Source: JAJYKC01 sp035545735
GTDB lineage: Bacteria > Acidobacteriota > Terriglobia > Bryobacterales > Bryobacteraceae
Assembly: GCA_035545735.1 (NCBI GenBank)
Contig: DASZXS010000027.1
Coordinates: forward strand, 306,811-370,810
Reading direction: 5' to 3'
DNA length: 64,000 bases
Shown here: piece after piece, positions 43,227 through 51,712 of the stretch
Layout of the letters: every line of letters starts with the position of its first letter
Numbering within the stretch: position 1 is the stretch's first letter
Translations under genes and position numbers: made by a program
Notes under the pieces: generated by a model
What the model saw: the letters and a program-made list of their open reading frames with translations, nothing else
Told to the model about the DNA's origin: nothing
Database searches by the model: none

Positions 43227-44744
43227 ATGAGCGAGACCGCTCTTATCATTGGCGCGGGACCAGCGGGGCTTACCGCCGCATACGAATTTCTGAAGCGGTC
43301 GTCTATCCAACCCATCCTGCTCGAATCCGCCGCGTCCGTGGGCGGAATCTGCCGCACGGTGGAGCACCACGGAAACCGTATCGATATCGGAGGCCACCGG
43401 TTCTTCACCAAATCCGACCGGGTTATGGATTGGTGGCTCAAGCTCATGCCTCCCGAGCGGGGCGCGAATGGCATCGAGTCGATTGCTTATCGAAACCGGC
43501 GGCGGGAGATCAATCTGACGGGCGAGGGCCCGGACCCAAACGAGGACGACCGGGTGATGCTGCTTCGCAGGCGGAAGTCGCGGATCTATTTTGCGCGGCG
43601 GTTCTTCGACTATCCTTTGCGGCTCAACCTCTCGACGCTGCAGCGCCTGGGGCCGCGCCGCACGCTGCGGATCCTGCTCAGCTATCTCCGGTCCGCGCTG
43701 CACCGGATCGAACCGGAAACCACACTCGAAGAGTTCTTCATCAACCGCTTTGGACGGGAGCTTTACATCACCTTCTTCAAGTCCTACACCGAGAAGGTCT
43801 GGGGCGCGCCCTGCAGGGAAATCAGCGCCGAGTGGGGCGCTCAGCGCATCAAGGGACTATCGCTGCGAAAGACCGTCCGGCATCTTTTCCACAAAACCCC
43901 GGAGACTTCGTTGATTGAAAAGTTCCTCTACCCCAAGTACGGGCCGGGGCAGCTTTGGGAATATGTCGCAGACGAGGTGCGATCGTCGGGCGGCGTCATC
44001 CTAATGGGCCGGACGGCCGACCGGCTGCTCGTGGATGGAAACCGGATTCTCGGAGTCGAGGCTTTGGGGCCGGATGGCCGCCGCGAACAATTCCGCGCGG
44101 ACTACATGCTCTCCACCATGCCGGTGAAGCATTTGATGCGTGCGCTCGACTGCGCCGTTCCCGCACATCTGCTCGAAATCAGCGATGCGCTGCAATACCG
44201 CGACTTCCTGATCGCCGGACTGCTGCTGGACCGAAAGAGACTGCTGTGCCCGCTCGACGACAACTGGATCTACATTCAGGAGCCGGACGTCGCGGCCGGG
44301 CGCCTGCAGATTTTCAACAACTGGAGTCCCTGGATGGTGGCGGACCGGAATACGGTTTGGATCGGAGTGGAATATTTCTGTTCCGAGGGTGACGGCTACT
44401 GGACGATGAACGACGATCACCTGGCACGGTTCTCCGCCGGAGAATTGGAGCGCATTGGCATCCTCGGCCCGGGCGCGATCCTCGATTCCACAATCATCCG
44501 CGAGCGGAAGGCCTACCCGGCGTACTTTGGGGCATATAGCCGTTTCGACGAATTGAAAGAGTATCTCAACCGCTTCGCGAACCTATATCTTGTCGGGCGG
44601 AACGGCATGCACCGGTACAACAACCAGGATCATTCGATGCTCACTGCGATGACTGCCGTCGACAATATTCTGGCGGGGAAAGCGGACAAATCCAATATCT
44701 GGGCGGTGAATACTGAAATGGAATACGCCGAGGAGGACACGTGA
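43227..44744 (+). CDS. FAD-dependent oxidoreductase (protoporphyrinogen-oxidase/UGM-like)
   Basis: A 505-residue flavoprotein. The dinucleotide-binding motif LIIGAGPAGLTAAYEFL lies at the N-terminus. VGGICRTVEHHGNRIDIGGH and RFFTKSDRVMDWW resemble COG1232 proteins, which are often found in polysaccharide clusters. YTEKVWGAPCREIS appears mid-protein and NGMHRYNNQDHSMLTAM at the FAD-binding C-terminus. It may be a carotenoid/sugar-type oxidoreductase or a mutase relative; the substrate is not deducible. ATG 43227 was chosen because the FAD motif starts there; upstream in-frame residues look non-coding. Confidence 0.82.
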   Translation: MSETALIIGAGPAGLTAAYEFLKRSSIQPILLESAASVGGICRTVEHHGNRIDIGGHRFFTKSDRVMDWWLKLMPPERGANGIESIAYRNRRREINLTGEGPDPNEDDRVMLLRRRKSRIYFARRFFDYPLRLNLSTLQRLGPRRTLRILLSYLRSALHRIEPETTLEEFFINRFGRELYITFFKSYTEKVWGAPCREISAEWGAQRIKGLSLRKTVRHLFHKTPETSLIEKFLYPKYGPGQLWEYVADEVRSSGGVILMGRTADRLLVDGNRILGVEALGPDGRREQFRADYMLSTMPVKHLMRALDCAVPAHLLEISDALQYRDFLIAGLLLDRKRLLCPLDDNWIYIQEPDVAAGRLQIFNNWSPWMVADRNTVWIGVEYFCSEGDGYWTMNDDHLARFSAGELERIGILGPGAILDSTIIRERKAYPAYFGAYSRFDELKEYLNRFANLYLVGRNGMHRYNNQDHSMLTAMTAVDNILAGKADKSNIWAVNTEMEYAEEDT

Positions 44745-44767
44745 GCCGCCGGCGAGCGCGGGCCGTC

Positions 44768-45361
44768 TTACCGGGCGCCCGCTAACTGAATCACCGGAAG
44801 GACAACGCCGTCGCCGTTGTACAGAAATTCGAGTTTTGCAACCGCGTGGTGTTGTTCCCAGCGCCCGGGATTGAGCACGCGCAGCACGGCGATTTCGTCG
44901 CATGACTGAAATTTCGGGCAGCGCGAACAGTCCTTCCACGCCTTGAGCGGCAGCAGGCCCCGCTCCACCGGTTCGAAACCCAGACGCGCAAAGAAACCGG
45001 TCACGTACGTGAATGCGAAGATCGCATCGAGATCGAATTCGACCGCTTCGGCGGCAAGGGCCTCCACGATCTTGCGCCCCACGCCACGCCCGGCGGCCTC
45101 CGGATCGACGGCCAGCGAGCGAACCTCGGCGGTCTGGGGGCTATAGAAGTGGAGAGCCCCACAGCCTACCAGGTGCGCGCCCTCGTACGCCACCGAGAAA
45201 TCTCGAATGTTTTCACAGAGATCGAACTCCGTGCGGGGAAGCATCACGCCCTTGGCCGCGTAGCCGTTAATCAACTCCAGCAGCGGCCCGATATCGGCGA
45301 GCGATGCCTTGCGCACAACGCAGAGCCCGGCGGCAGGGGCGGCTTCCACCTGTTTATTCAT
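44768..45361 (-). CDS. GNAT N-acetyltransferase, ArgA-like (N-acetylglutamate synthase type)
   Basis: A 197-residue acetyltransferase. The acetyl-CoA loop is DPEAAGRGVGRKIVEAL, preceded by EVRSLAVDP. The C-terminal KAWKDCSRCPKFQSCDEIAV stretch, with four Cys, is typical of the short ArgA/ArgO N-acetylglutamate synthases that start arginine synthesis. The N-terminus VRKASLADIGPLLELINGYA fits too. No arginine genes adjoin. ATG 45361 was taken over a GTG one codon earlier; TATAAT lies 11 nt upstream and there is no ribosome site. Confidence 0.8.
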   Translation of the reverse strand: MNKQVEAAPAAGLCVVRKASLADIGPLLELINGYAAKGVMLPRTEFDLCENIRDFSVAYEGAHLVGCGALHFYSPQTAEVRSLAVDPEAAGRGVGRKIVEALAAEAVEFDLDAIFAFTYVTGFFARLGFEPVERGLLPLKAWKDCSRCPKFQSCDEIAVLRVLNPGRWEQHHAVAKLEFLYNGDGVVLPVIQLAGAR

Positions 45362-45372
45362 CACAATGAATG

Positions 45373-45378
45373 ATTATA
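45373..45378 (-). promoter_or_regulatory. -10 TATAAT before the ArgA-like gene
   Basis: A consensus TATAAT on the minus strand, 11 nt before ATG 45361. It falls between the end of the quinoprotein gene and the GNAT start, so it would give this gene its own promoter with a very short or no leader. Confidence 0.45.
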
Positions 45379-45392
45379 CCGTATATGGCGCT

Positions 45393-46964
45393 CTACCGCA
45401 CGTAGCGTTCCGGCAGCGCAAAGGCGAACAGCGAGTCGTCTACCGCGAACACCACGTATTGGCGTCCGTAAAGCTCGTAGGTCATGGGCGAGTTTTCCGT
45501 TCGTCCTCCCGGCGCGGTATGCCAGAGGGTCTTGCCGGTTTCAGCGTCCAGGGCGAGCAGGTTGCCGGAATTGTCTCCCGTGAAGAGAACACCACCCGCG
45601 GTGGTCATGATGCCGGTGGAGCCTTCCCCCTTGCCGATCGGGTGCGTCCACCGAATTTTGCCCGTCTGGTAATCGATGGCGCGGATGTCGGATTCGGCCC
45701 ACAAATTCTGATCGCGGCCTCCCCATCCCTCGGCCTTACCTTCGGCCGTTTTGTAGAAGATGCTCCAGAGGCGGCGCGCGCTCACATAGAACAGGCCGGT
45801 CTGCGGGCTGAAACTCGGGGAGAGCCAGTTGGTGGCGCCGTCCGATCCGGGCGACACCAGGGAACCGTCGGGTTGCGCGTCTTTTTCCGGCTTTCGGATC
45901 GGGCGGCCCCGTTCGTCAATTCCCTTGGACCAGTTGGTGTCGATAAACGGAGAGGTGAGCAGATGCTCGCCGGTGCCGCGATCCAGCACGAAGAAGAATC
46001 CGTTCCTGCTGGCTTGCGCAATCAGCTTGCGCGGCTTGCCGTTGAAACTCGCGTCGAACAGAACCGGCGTTTGCACCGCGTCCCAATCATGGGTGTCGTG
46101 CGGCGACGGCTGGAAATGCCAGACCAGTTTGCCGGTGTCGGGATTGAGGGCGACGATGGTGCAGGTGTACAGGTTGTCTCCGGGTCTTCCGTCCGCGGCG
46201 AGCACCGGGTTCGGATTCCCGGTTCCCCAGTAGAGAAGATTGAGTTCCGGGTCGTAGGTGCCGGTCATCCACGTCATGCCTCCGCCGTGCGCGATGGCGT
46301 CGGTCCCTTGAGGCCATGTTTCCGAGCCGGGTTCGCCCGGTTTGGGTTCGGTGTTCCAGTGCCACTGCAGCGCGCCTGTCTCCGGATCTCTCGATTCGAG
46401 GAAACCCGGAACGTCGGTCACATCGCCGGATACCCCGACCACGATGTGATTGCCGATCACCAGGGGCGCCATGGTCGCAAAATACCCGAGCCTGACGTCC
46501 GCCAGCTCCACCTTCCACCGCTCCTTGCCGTCCCGGGCGTCGAGGGAAACCAGATAACCGTCCGGCGTCTCGAAATAGAGCCAGTTGCCCCACATTCCCA
46601 CGCCCCGGTTCCCGATGTGGTCGCCGCCCTTCGACTCATATTTGTAGTGCCAGATCATGCGCCCCGTCCGCGCATCGGCTGCCCACACGTTGTCGGGAAC
46701 GCTGAAATAGAGCACGCCATTCACCAGCAACGGCGTGGATTTGATATCCGCGGATCGCACCCGCAAAACCCAGGCAAGAGAAAGATCGCCAACATTGGCC
46801 GTGGTGATCTGTTTGAGCGGACTGAACCGGCGTCCGGAGTAATCGCCGTTGTAGGTAGGCCAGGAATCGGCCGGCGGGTGAATGAGCGCCGCTGGATCGA
46901 GGCTGGGGTCGGCCGCGCGGCAGAGGCCGGCGAGGAGAAAAATCACGCAGATACGAATCGTCAC
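45393..46964 (-). CDS. PQQ-dependent dehydrogenase (quinoprotein beta-propeller)
   Basis: A 523-residue periplasmic enzyme. A signal peptide (CVIFLLAGLCRA) precedes an eight-bladed propeller whose blades carry tryptophan-docking motifs (ADARTGRMIWHYK, LDARDGKERWKV, LNPDTGKLVWHF, LDAETGKTLWHT). The site residues of alcohol dehydrogenases are present: WGTGNPNP with the Ca2+ Asn, and PHDTHDWDAV with the catalytic Asp. The vicinal disulfide Cys pair of methanol dehydrogenase is absent. It probably oxidises an alcohol or aldehyde and passes electrons to the cytochrome c gene upstream, whose stop overlaps this GTG start by 4 nt. No PQQ synthesis genes are in the window. Confidence 0.87.
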   Translation of the reverse strand: MTIRICVIFLLAGLCRAADPSLDPAALIHPPADSWPTYNGDYSGRRFSPLKQITTANVGDLSLAWVLRVRSADIKSTPLLVNGVLYFSVPDNVWAADARTGRMIWHYKYESKGGDHIGNRGVGMWGNWLYFETPDGYLVSLDARDGKERWKVELADVRLGYFATMAPLVIGNHIVVGVSGDVTDVPGFLESRDPETGALQWHWNTEPKPGEPGSETWPQGTDAIAHGGGMTWMTGTYDPELNLLYWGTGNPNPVLAADGRPGDNLYTCTIVALNPDTGKLVWHFQPSPHDTHDWDAVQTPVLFDASFNGKPRKLIAQASRNGFFFVLDRGTGEHLLTSPFIDTNWSKGIDERGRPIRKPEKDAQPDGSLVSPGSDGATNWLSPSFSPQTGLFYVSARRLWSIFYKTAEGKAEGWGGRDQNLWAESDIRAIDYQTGKIRWTHPIGKGEGSTGIMTTAGGVLFTGDNSGNLLALDAETGKTLWHTAPGGRTENSPMTYELYGRQYVVFAVDDSLFAFALPERYVR

Positions 46965-47746
46965 TTCAGGGTCACCAGATACGCAAAGAGATTGTGCATG
47001 TCGGCATCGGTATAGCGAGACATCAGTTCGCGATGAGCTTCGAGCGGATCGTGAATTTGCACCTGGACCTTACTGCGCGGCCAGGAGCGGTACCAGCCGC
47101 CCCCGCCATCATCCTTCGCGCGAATCGCGATATCGAACTCGTCTTCGTGCAGCAGCACTCCTTCCACTTTCGATCCGCCGGGCAGCGTGACCACCACGGT
47201 TGGCGCCGCGCCTTTCGGAGCCAGCATGGCGTGCTGCAACATCAGCGGCGTGTACTTCCCCGCGACGCCTTTCAGGTCCCCGGTCACCGAGTGGCACTTC
47301 GAGCAACCGCCGGCTCCTTCGAAATACGCTCTACCGGCTTCGGCGTTGCCGGTAAGCAGTTTTTCCACCGGATAATCATGCGGCACTCCGGCGCTATTCA
47401 GCCCTTCCTGAACGCGAAAATGGAGGAAAGTGACGATATCGTCCACCTTGTTCTGAGGCAGCGGAATGGCGGGCATACCTTTGTCGGGGCGGCCATCGTG
47501 AATCACCGGCGCGATCAGGTCTCCTTTCTTGTCGCGATTCACCAGAGGCGACCGGACCAGGTCCGGCGCGCGGTTTCCCGTGGCGTCGTTGCCGTGACAA
47601 AAGCCGCACGACGAAACAAATTGGGTCTTCCCCCGTTCGACGGCGGCTTTATCGAAGGTGGGACGAGTTGCGGCGCCGGCCGGCGCCGCTAGCAAGAACG
47701 CCGCCAGACACGCGGCCAAAGGGCCGCCATTTTCAGATTTCAGCAT
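46961..47746 (-). CDS. Di-haem cytochrome c family protein
   Basis: A 261-residue exported protein. The signal peptide is AACLAAFLLAAPAGAA. There are two haem sites: SSCGFCHGND (about residue 47) and GGCSKCHSVT (about residue 150), with Met-rich segments as possible axial ligands (GMPAIPLP; LMLQHAML). The C-terminal part (VVVTLPGGSKVEGVLLHEDE) is a beta domain seen in quinoprotein-associated cytochromes. ATG 47746 was chosen over a TTG 15 nt upstream as it gives a better signal peptide; it overlaps the RidA gene by 14 nt. It is the likely electron acceptor for the PQQ enzyme. Confidence 0.88.
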   Translation of the reverse strand: MLKSENGGPLAACLAAFLLAAPAGAATRPTFDKAAVERGKTQFVSSCGFCHGNDATGNRAPDLVRSPLVNRDKKGDLIAPVIHDGRPDKGMPAIPLPQNKVDDIVTFLHFRVQEGLNSAGVPHDYPVEKLLTGNAEAGRAYFEGAGGCSKCHSVTGDLKGVAGKYTPLMLQHAMLAPKGAAPTVVVTLPGGSKVEGVLLHEDEFDIAIRAKDDGGGGWYRSWPRSKVQVQIHDPLEAHRELMSRYTDADMHNLFAYLVTLK

Positions 47747-48119
47747 CGGCTTCCATTTCAATTAACATTCCCGGATCAATCAGGCCGGAGACCTGCACCA
47801 TCGTGGTGGCGGGCGGGAATTCACGGAAGAATTCGCCGTGCGCCCTCCCGATCTCTTCCCAGCGCGAAATGTCGGTGACGAACATTCTGGTTCTTACGAT
47901 ATGCTCTAAACCCGCGCCGAGCCGTTTGAGGGCAGCTTCGATGTTCCGGATAACCTGCACTGTCTGAGCGTACGCATCGCCCGGCGACACTAAGTGCCCT
48001 TTTTCGTCAAGGGATGTTGTCCCCGTAACGTAAATGCGGCTCCCTACCCTGATCGCTCTGCAGTATCCGACCAGCGGCTCCCAGCGGGCGCCGCTCGTGA
48101 CTCGAATCCGCTCATTCAT
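47733..48119 (-). CDS. RidA family protein (enamine/imine deaminase-like)
   Basis: A 128-residue trimer-forming protein. Family motifs are VGSRIYVTGTTSLDEKG, the VQVIRNIEAALKRLGAGLEH stretch, RTRMFVTDISRWEEIG and PPATTMVQVSGLIDP. The usual Arg before xxVxV (catalytic in RidA proper) is replaced by Met in TTMVQVSGL, and Glu in the C-terminal ...EMEADAEI is kept. It is thus probably a Rid2-7 type protein rather than canonical RidA. ATG 48119 follows AGGGAC and gives standard length. First gene of a three-gene operon with cytochrome c and the PQQ enzyme. Confidence 0.85.
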   Translation of the reverse strand: MNERIRVTSGARWEPLVGYCRAIRVGSRIYVTGTTSLDEKGHLVSPGDAYAQTVQVIRNIEAALKRLGAGLEHIVRTRMFVTDISRWEEIGRAHGEFFREFPPATTMVQVSGLIDPGMLIEMEADAEI

Positions 48120-48234
48120 GTCCCTAAATAGTATCGAAGTCATGAAAAAAATACCGGAGGCCCATTGGTTGCGGGCAGCGTTCTCGATTGCTTTCATGGG
48201 GTTTGAGGGTCGATGGAACGAAATCGAAGTGCTT

Positions 48235-48240
48235 TACACT
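48235..48240 (+). promoter_or_regulatory. -10-like TACACT before the 200-residue exported protein
   Basis: TACACT is followed by 8 nt and the ATG at 48249. No Shine-Dalgarno lies between them; the arrangement is the same as at galU and the SDR gene. Confidence 0.35.
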
Positions 48241-48248
48241 GAACAGAC

Positions 48249-48851
48249 ATGCCATCCTTCCCGCTATTTGTCCCATTGCTCGCCTGTTCCCTGGGGGGCG
48301 CGTTCGCTGCCGCTCAAACCGCGACTAATGTGCCTGCGCTCACCCTGGGCCAGAAATTCGACCACCACGCGGCAGGGACCGCCGGGATTCAAGCCTTCGT
48401 AGGAGCGGGCTTCGGATCGGCGTTGTCGCAATGGTCGAATACGCCCAGCGAATGGGGGCAAGGTTTTGACGGCTATAGCAAGCGCTACGCGTCGTCTTTT
48501 GGGTCAAACCTGACCCGCCAGGCAATTGCCTTTGGGCTGGAAGGGGCGCTCCACGAAGATCCCCGCTATTTTCCCAGCGAAGACAAACGGCTCAGTATGC
48601 GGATTAAGAGCGTACTATTGCAAACGGTGATGACCCGGACCGATTCCGGGGGACGCCGGTTCGCAACCGCTCGGGTGGGCTCGGCATTTATAACCGGACA
48701 AATTGTGAATGCGTGGCAGCCCCCCAGTAACGATGGCGTTGGGAACGGAGTGATTCGGGGCATGATTACTCTTAGCGTCGACGCCGCGTCCAATCTTGCA
48801 CAGGAGTTCATCCCGTGGCTCCGCCCACGCTCCCTGAGGCATCACAACTAG
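48249..48851 (+). CDS. Exported hypothetical protein
   Basis: A 200-residue protein with a signal peptide (FPLFVPLLACSLGGAFAAAQ). The mature part has FVGAGFGSALSQWSNTPSEW and GQGFDGYSKRYASSFGSNLT. These precede ALHEDPRYFPSEDKR, a pattern I associate with secreted proteins common in Acidobacteria with no assigned function. Its glycine/aromatic alternation suggests an outer-membrane or surface location. It converges on mutS2 with 3 bp between the stops. Confidence 0.7.
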   Translation: MPSFPLFVPLLACSLGGAFAAAQTATNVPALTLGQKFDHHAAGTAGIQAFVGAGFGSALSQWSNTPSEWGQGFDGYSKRYASSFGSNLTRQAIAFGLEGALHEDPRYFPSEDKRLSMRIKSVLLQTVMTRTDSGGRRFATARVGSAFITGQIVNAWQPPSNDGVGNGVIRGMITLSVDAASNLAQEFIPWLRPRSLRHHN

Positions 48852-48854
48852 GCT

Positions 48855-51257
48855 CTATTTCAATTCCGCAACGGTTGCGCCCGTGCCGCCTTCCGCGCGC
48901 GTCGCCGGATAGAATCGGGCAACGTGAGGATTCGAGGCCAGCAGTGCGGTGATGGCTTTGCGGAGGATTCCCATCCCGTGCCCGTGGACAACCCGGACAC
49001 GATCCACCGAGGCCATCGACGCGTTGTCGAGGAACTTATCCACCTGCTCCACTGCCTCCTCGGCGCGCTGGCCAATTACATTGATCTCGCGATAGGAGAC
49101 GTCCCAGGTGGGCCCGGCCGGCTGAAAACTAATGTTCCTGGGCAAAGAATTCCCCTGCGAAGGCGCGAGAACTTCCTCCACGTCCTGCTCGGAAACCTGC
49201 ATCTTCAGCATGCCGGCCTCGACTTCCAGACGGCCTCCGGCAAGCTTGCGCCGCACACGGGCCGGATCGCGGACTCCCTTGAGGCGAACGCGCGAGCCCT
49301 CTTCGATGGCCACCCCAGGGGATTCGGCCCGGGGCGGCAAAACCGCGCGCTCGAACTCTTCCCGCATCTCGCGCTTGGCTTTCGCCACACGCCGCTGGGC
49401 CTGCTCGGCGGCCTTGTGCTGCGAGGCTTGTCGCGTGATCTCATCCATGGCTTGGCGCGCCTGGGCATCGAAGGATGCGACTTTCGCGTCGAACCGGGAT
49501 TCCAGATCCTTCAGCTTGGCCGCTTCACGCTTCGCCCATTCGGCCGCAAGCGATTTTTCTTGGAGCTCCAGCGCGGCAAGGCGGGCGGCGAGATCGCTTT
49601 CGAGAGTCCGGGCGCGTTCGATGCGCTCCTCCAGTTCACTCAGAAAACGGGCGATGTCACGCTGCTCGGTGGACATGACGCTGCGCGCCTTTTCGATTAC
49701 GCGCGGCGGCATGCCGAGCCGGGTGGCAATATCGAGCCCCGCCGACTTGCCGGGCGCTCCCAAACGCAGGAGATACGTCGGCTCCAAAGTAGCTTCGTCG
49801 AAGCCCATGGACCCGTTCAGAACGCCGGTGGTGTTGGCGCCGTAAACTTTCAGCGCCAGAAGGTGCGTCGAAGCCAGTGCGAAGGCGCGGTGCTCCAGAA
49901 ACGAATCGAGGATCGCGACTCCGAGAGCGCCCCCTTCCTCCGGATCGGTAGCCCGTCCCAGTTCGTCGAGCAGGACCAAGGTGTCCGCGGTCGCCTCCGC
50001 CAGCATGTCGCGCAGATGTGTAATGTGAGCCGAGAACGAGCTAAGGCTCTCCTGGATGGATTGATTGTCGCCGATGTCGGCGAGTACGCGGTCGAATACG
50101 GGGAACTCGGCGCCGGCGGCCGGCACGGGAATTCCAGCCTGCGCCATCAGCGTCAGCAGCCCCGCGGTTTTCATTGTCACCGTCTTGCCGCCGGTGTTGG
50201 GCCCGCTGATGAGCAGCGTCCGCCGGGTCTCATTCAATTCGAGCGAAATCGGGATCACCGGCTTGTTGTGCCGCCGGAGAATATCCTGAAGGAGCGGGTG
50301 GCGGGCTTTGTCCAGCCAGAGCCGGCGGCTGCCGGGTGGGCTGAGCGCTGGAATCACGCAGTCGAAGTCAGCGGCGAAATCGGCCTTTGCAAATAGCAGT
50401 TCCAGTTCCCCGAGTACGGAGACGATCTGTGCGATCGTGCCCGCTTCCGGCCGCAGGCGCTGGGTCCATTCGCGCAGGATGCGATGCTGCTCGCGCGCTT
50501 CTTCCTCGCGGAGGCGAACCAGTTCGTTGTTGAGCGCGATGGTATTGAGCGGCTCTACAAATAGAGTCTGGCCACTCCCACTCGCGCCGTGAATTACTCC
50601 CTCGACTTTGCGCTGCTGGCCGGCCACCACCGGAACCACAAACCGGTCGTTGCGGATGGTGATGAAATCCTCGCGCAGCGTCCCGTCCTCGCGATGCGCC
50701 CTGAGAAACCCCTCCAGCGAGGTCTCGATTTGTTTTTGCTGCTTCTCGATCTCGCGCCGCAGACGCCCGAGCGCCACGCTGGCGTCGTCCGAGAGAGAGC
50801 CATCCGGCAAAATCTTGCCGCGTATCTCCCGAACGAGCGGGCGAAGGTCCGAAATGGCGGCGGCTTTGCGGGCCAACCGTGGGAAGCGCGCCGAGGCGGA
50901 TTGAAGAACGCCACGGACGTTGGCGCCCAATTCGAGTAAGAGGATCAAGCCCAGGAGCTGGAGCCCATCCAGGACCGCGCCTTCGATGCGTACGATGTTG
51001 AGGACGGCAGCGGGGTCGTCGAGCGATTCGAATCGAATGCGGATCGCCGCGCCCTGTTTCGCCGGCTGAGCTTGCTCCGATAAACGAACATAGGCCAGCG
51101 CCTCGCCGGTCTCCGCGAGCGTCTCCTCAATCCAATCGCGATCGGTCCGCGGTTGGACTTCCCGCAGGCACGTTCGCCCGAGCGGAGTATGCACATACCG
51201 GCCGAGGACGCTGCGCAGGGCTTCGAATTCGAGGACACCAGCGCTACTATGTTGCAT
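48855..51257 (-). CDS. mutS2: MutS2 family ATPase/endonuclease
   Basis: An 800-residue protein. The core has a clamp/lever helical region, then Walker A ISGPNTGGKTVTMKTAG (about residue 335) and Walker B VLLDELGRATDPEEGGALG. A long coiled coil follows (EELEERIERARTLESDLAAR, then KDLESRFDAKVASFDAQARQ). The C-terminal Smr nuclease domain has EEAVEQVDKFLDNA and VVHGHGMGILRKAI. MutS2 suppresses recombination or rescues collided ribosomes. It is third in an SMP-30 / NUDIX / mutS2 operon; its start overlaps the NUDIX stop by 11 nt. Confidence 0.95.
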   Translation of the reverse strand: MQHSSAGVLEFEALRSVLGRYVHTPLGRTCLREVQPRTDRDWIEETLAETGEALAYVRLSEQAQPAKQGAAIRIRFESLDDPAAVLNIVRIEGAVLDGLQLLGLILLLELGANVRGVLQSASARFPRLARKAAAISDLRPLVREIRGKILPDGSLSDDASVALGRLRREIEKQQKQIETSLEGFLRAHREDGTLREDFITIRNDRFVVPVVAGQQRKVEGVIHGASGSGQTLFVEPLNTIALNNELVRLREEEAREQHRILREWTQRLRPEAGTIAQIVSVLGELELLFAKADFAADFDCVIPALSPPGSRRLWLDKARHPLLQDILRRHNKPVIPISLELNETRRTLLISGPNTGGKTVTMKTAGLLTLMAQAGIPVPAAGAEFPVFDRVLADIGDNQSIQESLSSFSAHITHLRDMLAEATADTLVLLDELGRATDPEEGGALGVAILDSFLEHRAFALASTHLLALKVYGANTTGVLNGSMGFDEATLEPTYLLRLGAPGKSAGLDIATRLGMPPRVIEKARSVMSTEQRDIARFLSELEERIERARTLESDLAARLAALELQEKSLAAEWAKREAAKLKDLESRFDAKVASFDAQARQAMDEITRQASQHKAAEQAQRRVAKAKREMREEFERAVLPPRAESPGVAIEEGSRVRLKGVRDPARVRRKLAGGRLEVEAGMLKMQVSEQDVEEVLAPSQGNSLPRNISFQPAGPTWDVSYREINVIGQRAEEAVEQVDKFLDNASMASVDRVRVVHGHGMGILRKAITALLASNPHVARFYPATRAEGGTGATVAELK

Positions 51258-51645
51258 TCATTTTTTCTTCCTGTTCCGTCCCATGCCCGCTGGCGCGGCG
51301 GAAAGCCCGCTTCACGACGGCCAGCGTGCCGGGGGTGATGCAATAGTCCGGCAGTTCCGCCTCTCCCACCCAAACCGCATTGCGCGCATCGCTGGCCGCC
51401 AGCAGCGCTCCGCCGGATGGGCGGCACAGGTAGTCGAGCAGGATGTAGTGATACTCGGTGCGCCCCTCCGCGTCCGGCTGGATGCTTTCGAACACTTCGA
51501 AAAGGCCCAGAATCTCCACCTCGAGCCCGGTCTCTTCCCGGACCTCCCGCCGCAGGCCTTCTTCGATGGTTTCCCCGGTTTCCAGCGCTCCGCCCGGTAC
51601 GGACCACCAGCCTTTCAACGGCTCATGATCGCGCTGAACCAGCAA
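51247..51645 (-). CDS. NUDIX hydrolase (start unclear, possible frameshift)
   Basis: The NUDIX box GGALETGETIEEGLRREVREETGLEVEI is intact (G-x5-E-x7-R-E-x-x-E-E-x-G-x; positions near 51500-51590), so it hydrolyses a nucleoside diphosphate derivative. The first standard start is TTG at 51645 (132 residues), but this cuts off the first beta-strand. In the same frame the upstream DNA reads RRYPAHPLAGVAGLIFDEGR (to about 51704), normal for the family. The ATG that overlaps the SMP-30 stop (TAATG, 51713-51711) lies in another frame and hits a stop after 12 codons. A 1-2-base indel near 51700 or a non-standard start (CTG 51687) would explain this. Confidence 0.8.
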   Translation of the reverse strand: MLVQRDHEPLKGWWSVPGGALETGETIEEGLRREVREETGLEVEILGLFEVFESIQPDAEGRTEYHYILLDYLCRPSGGALLAASDARNAVWVGEAELPDYCITPGTLAVVKRAFRRASGHGTEQEEKMNAT

Positions 51646-51712
51646 AATGCGCCCTTCGTCGAAAATTAATCCGGCTACGCCCGCCAGAGGATGCGCCGGA
51701 TATCGGCGGCCA

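Noticed and set aside
44745..44767. Terminator between the FAD oxidoreductase and the ArgA-like gene
   Set aside because: GC-rich imperfect inverted repeats exist but no clean stem plus T-run.
45309..47015. 568-codon open frame opposite the PQQ enzyme and GNAT
   Set aside because: Antisense to genes with clear motifs; its own translation has no domain.
48924..50396. 490-codon open frame opposite mutS2
   Set aside because: Shadow; MutS2 Walker and Smr motifs are on the other strand.
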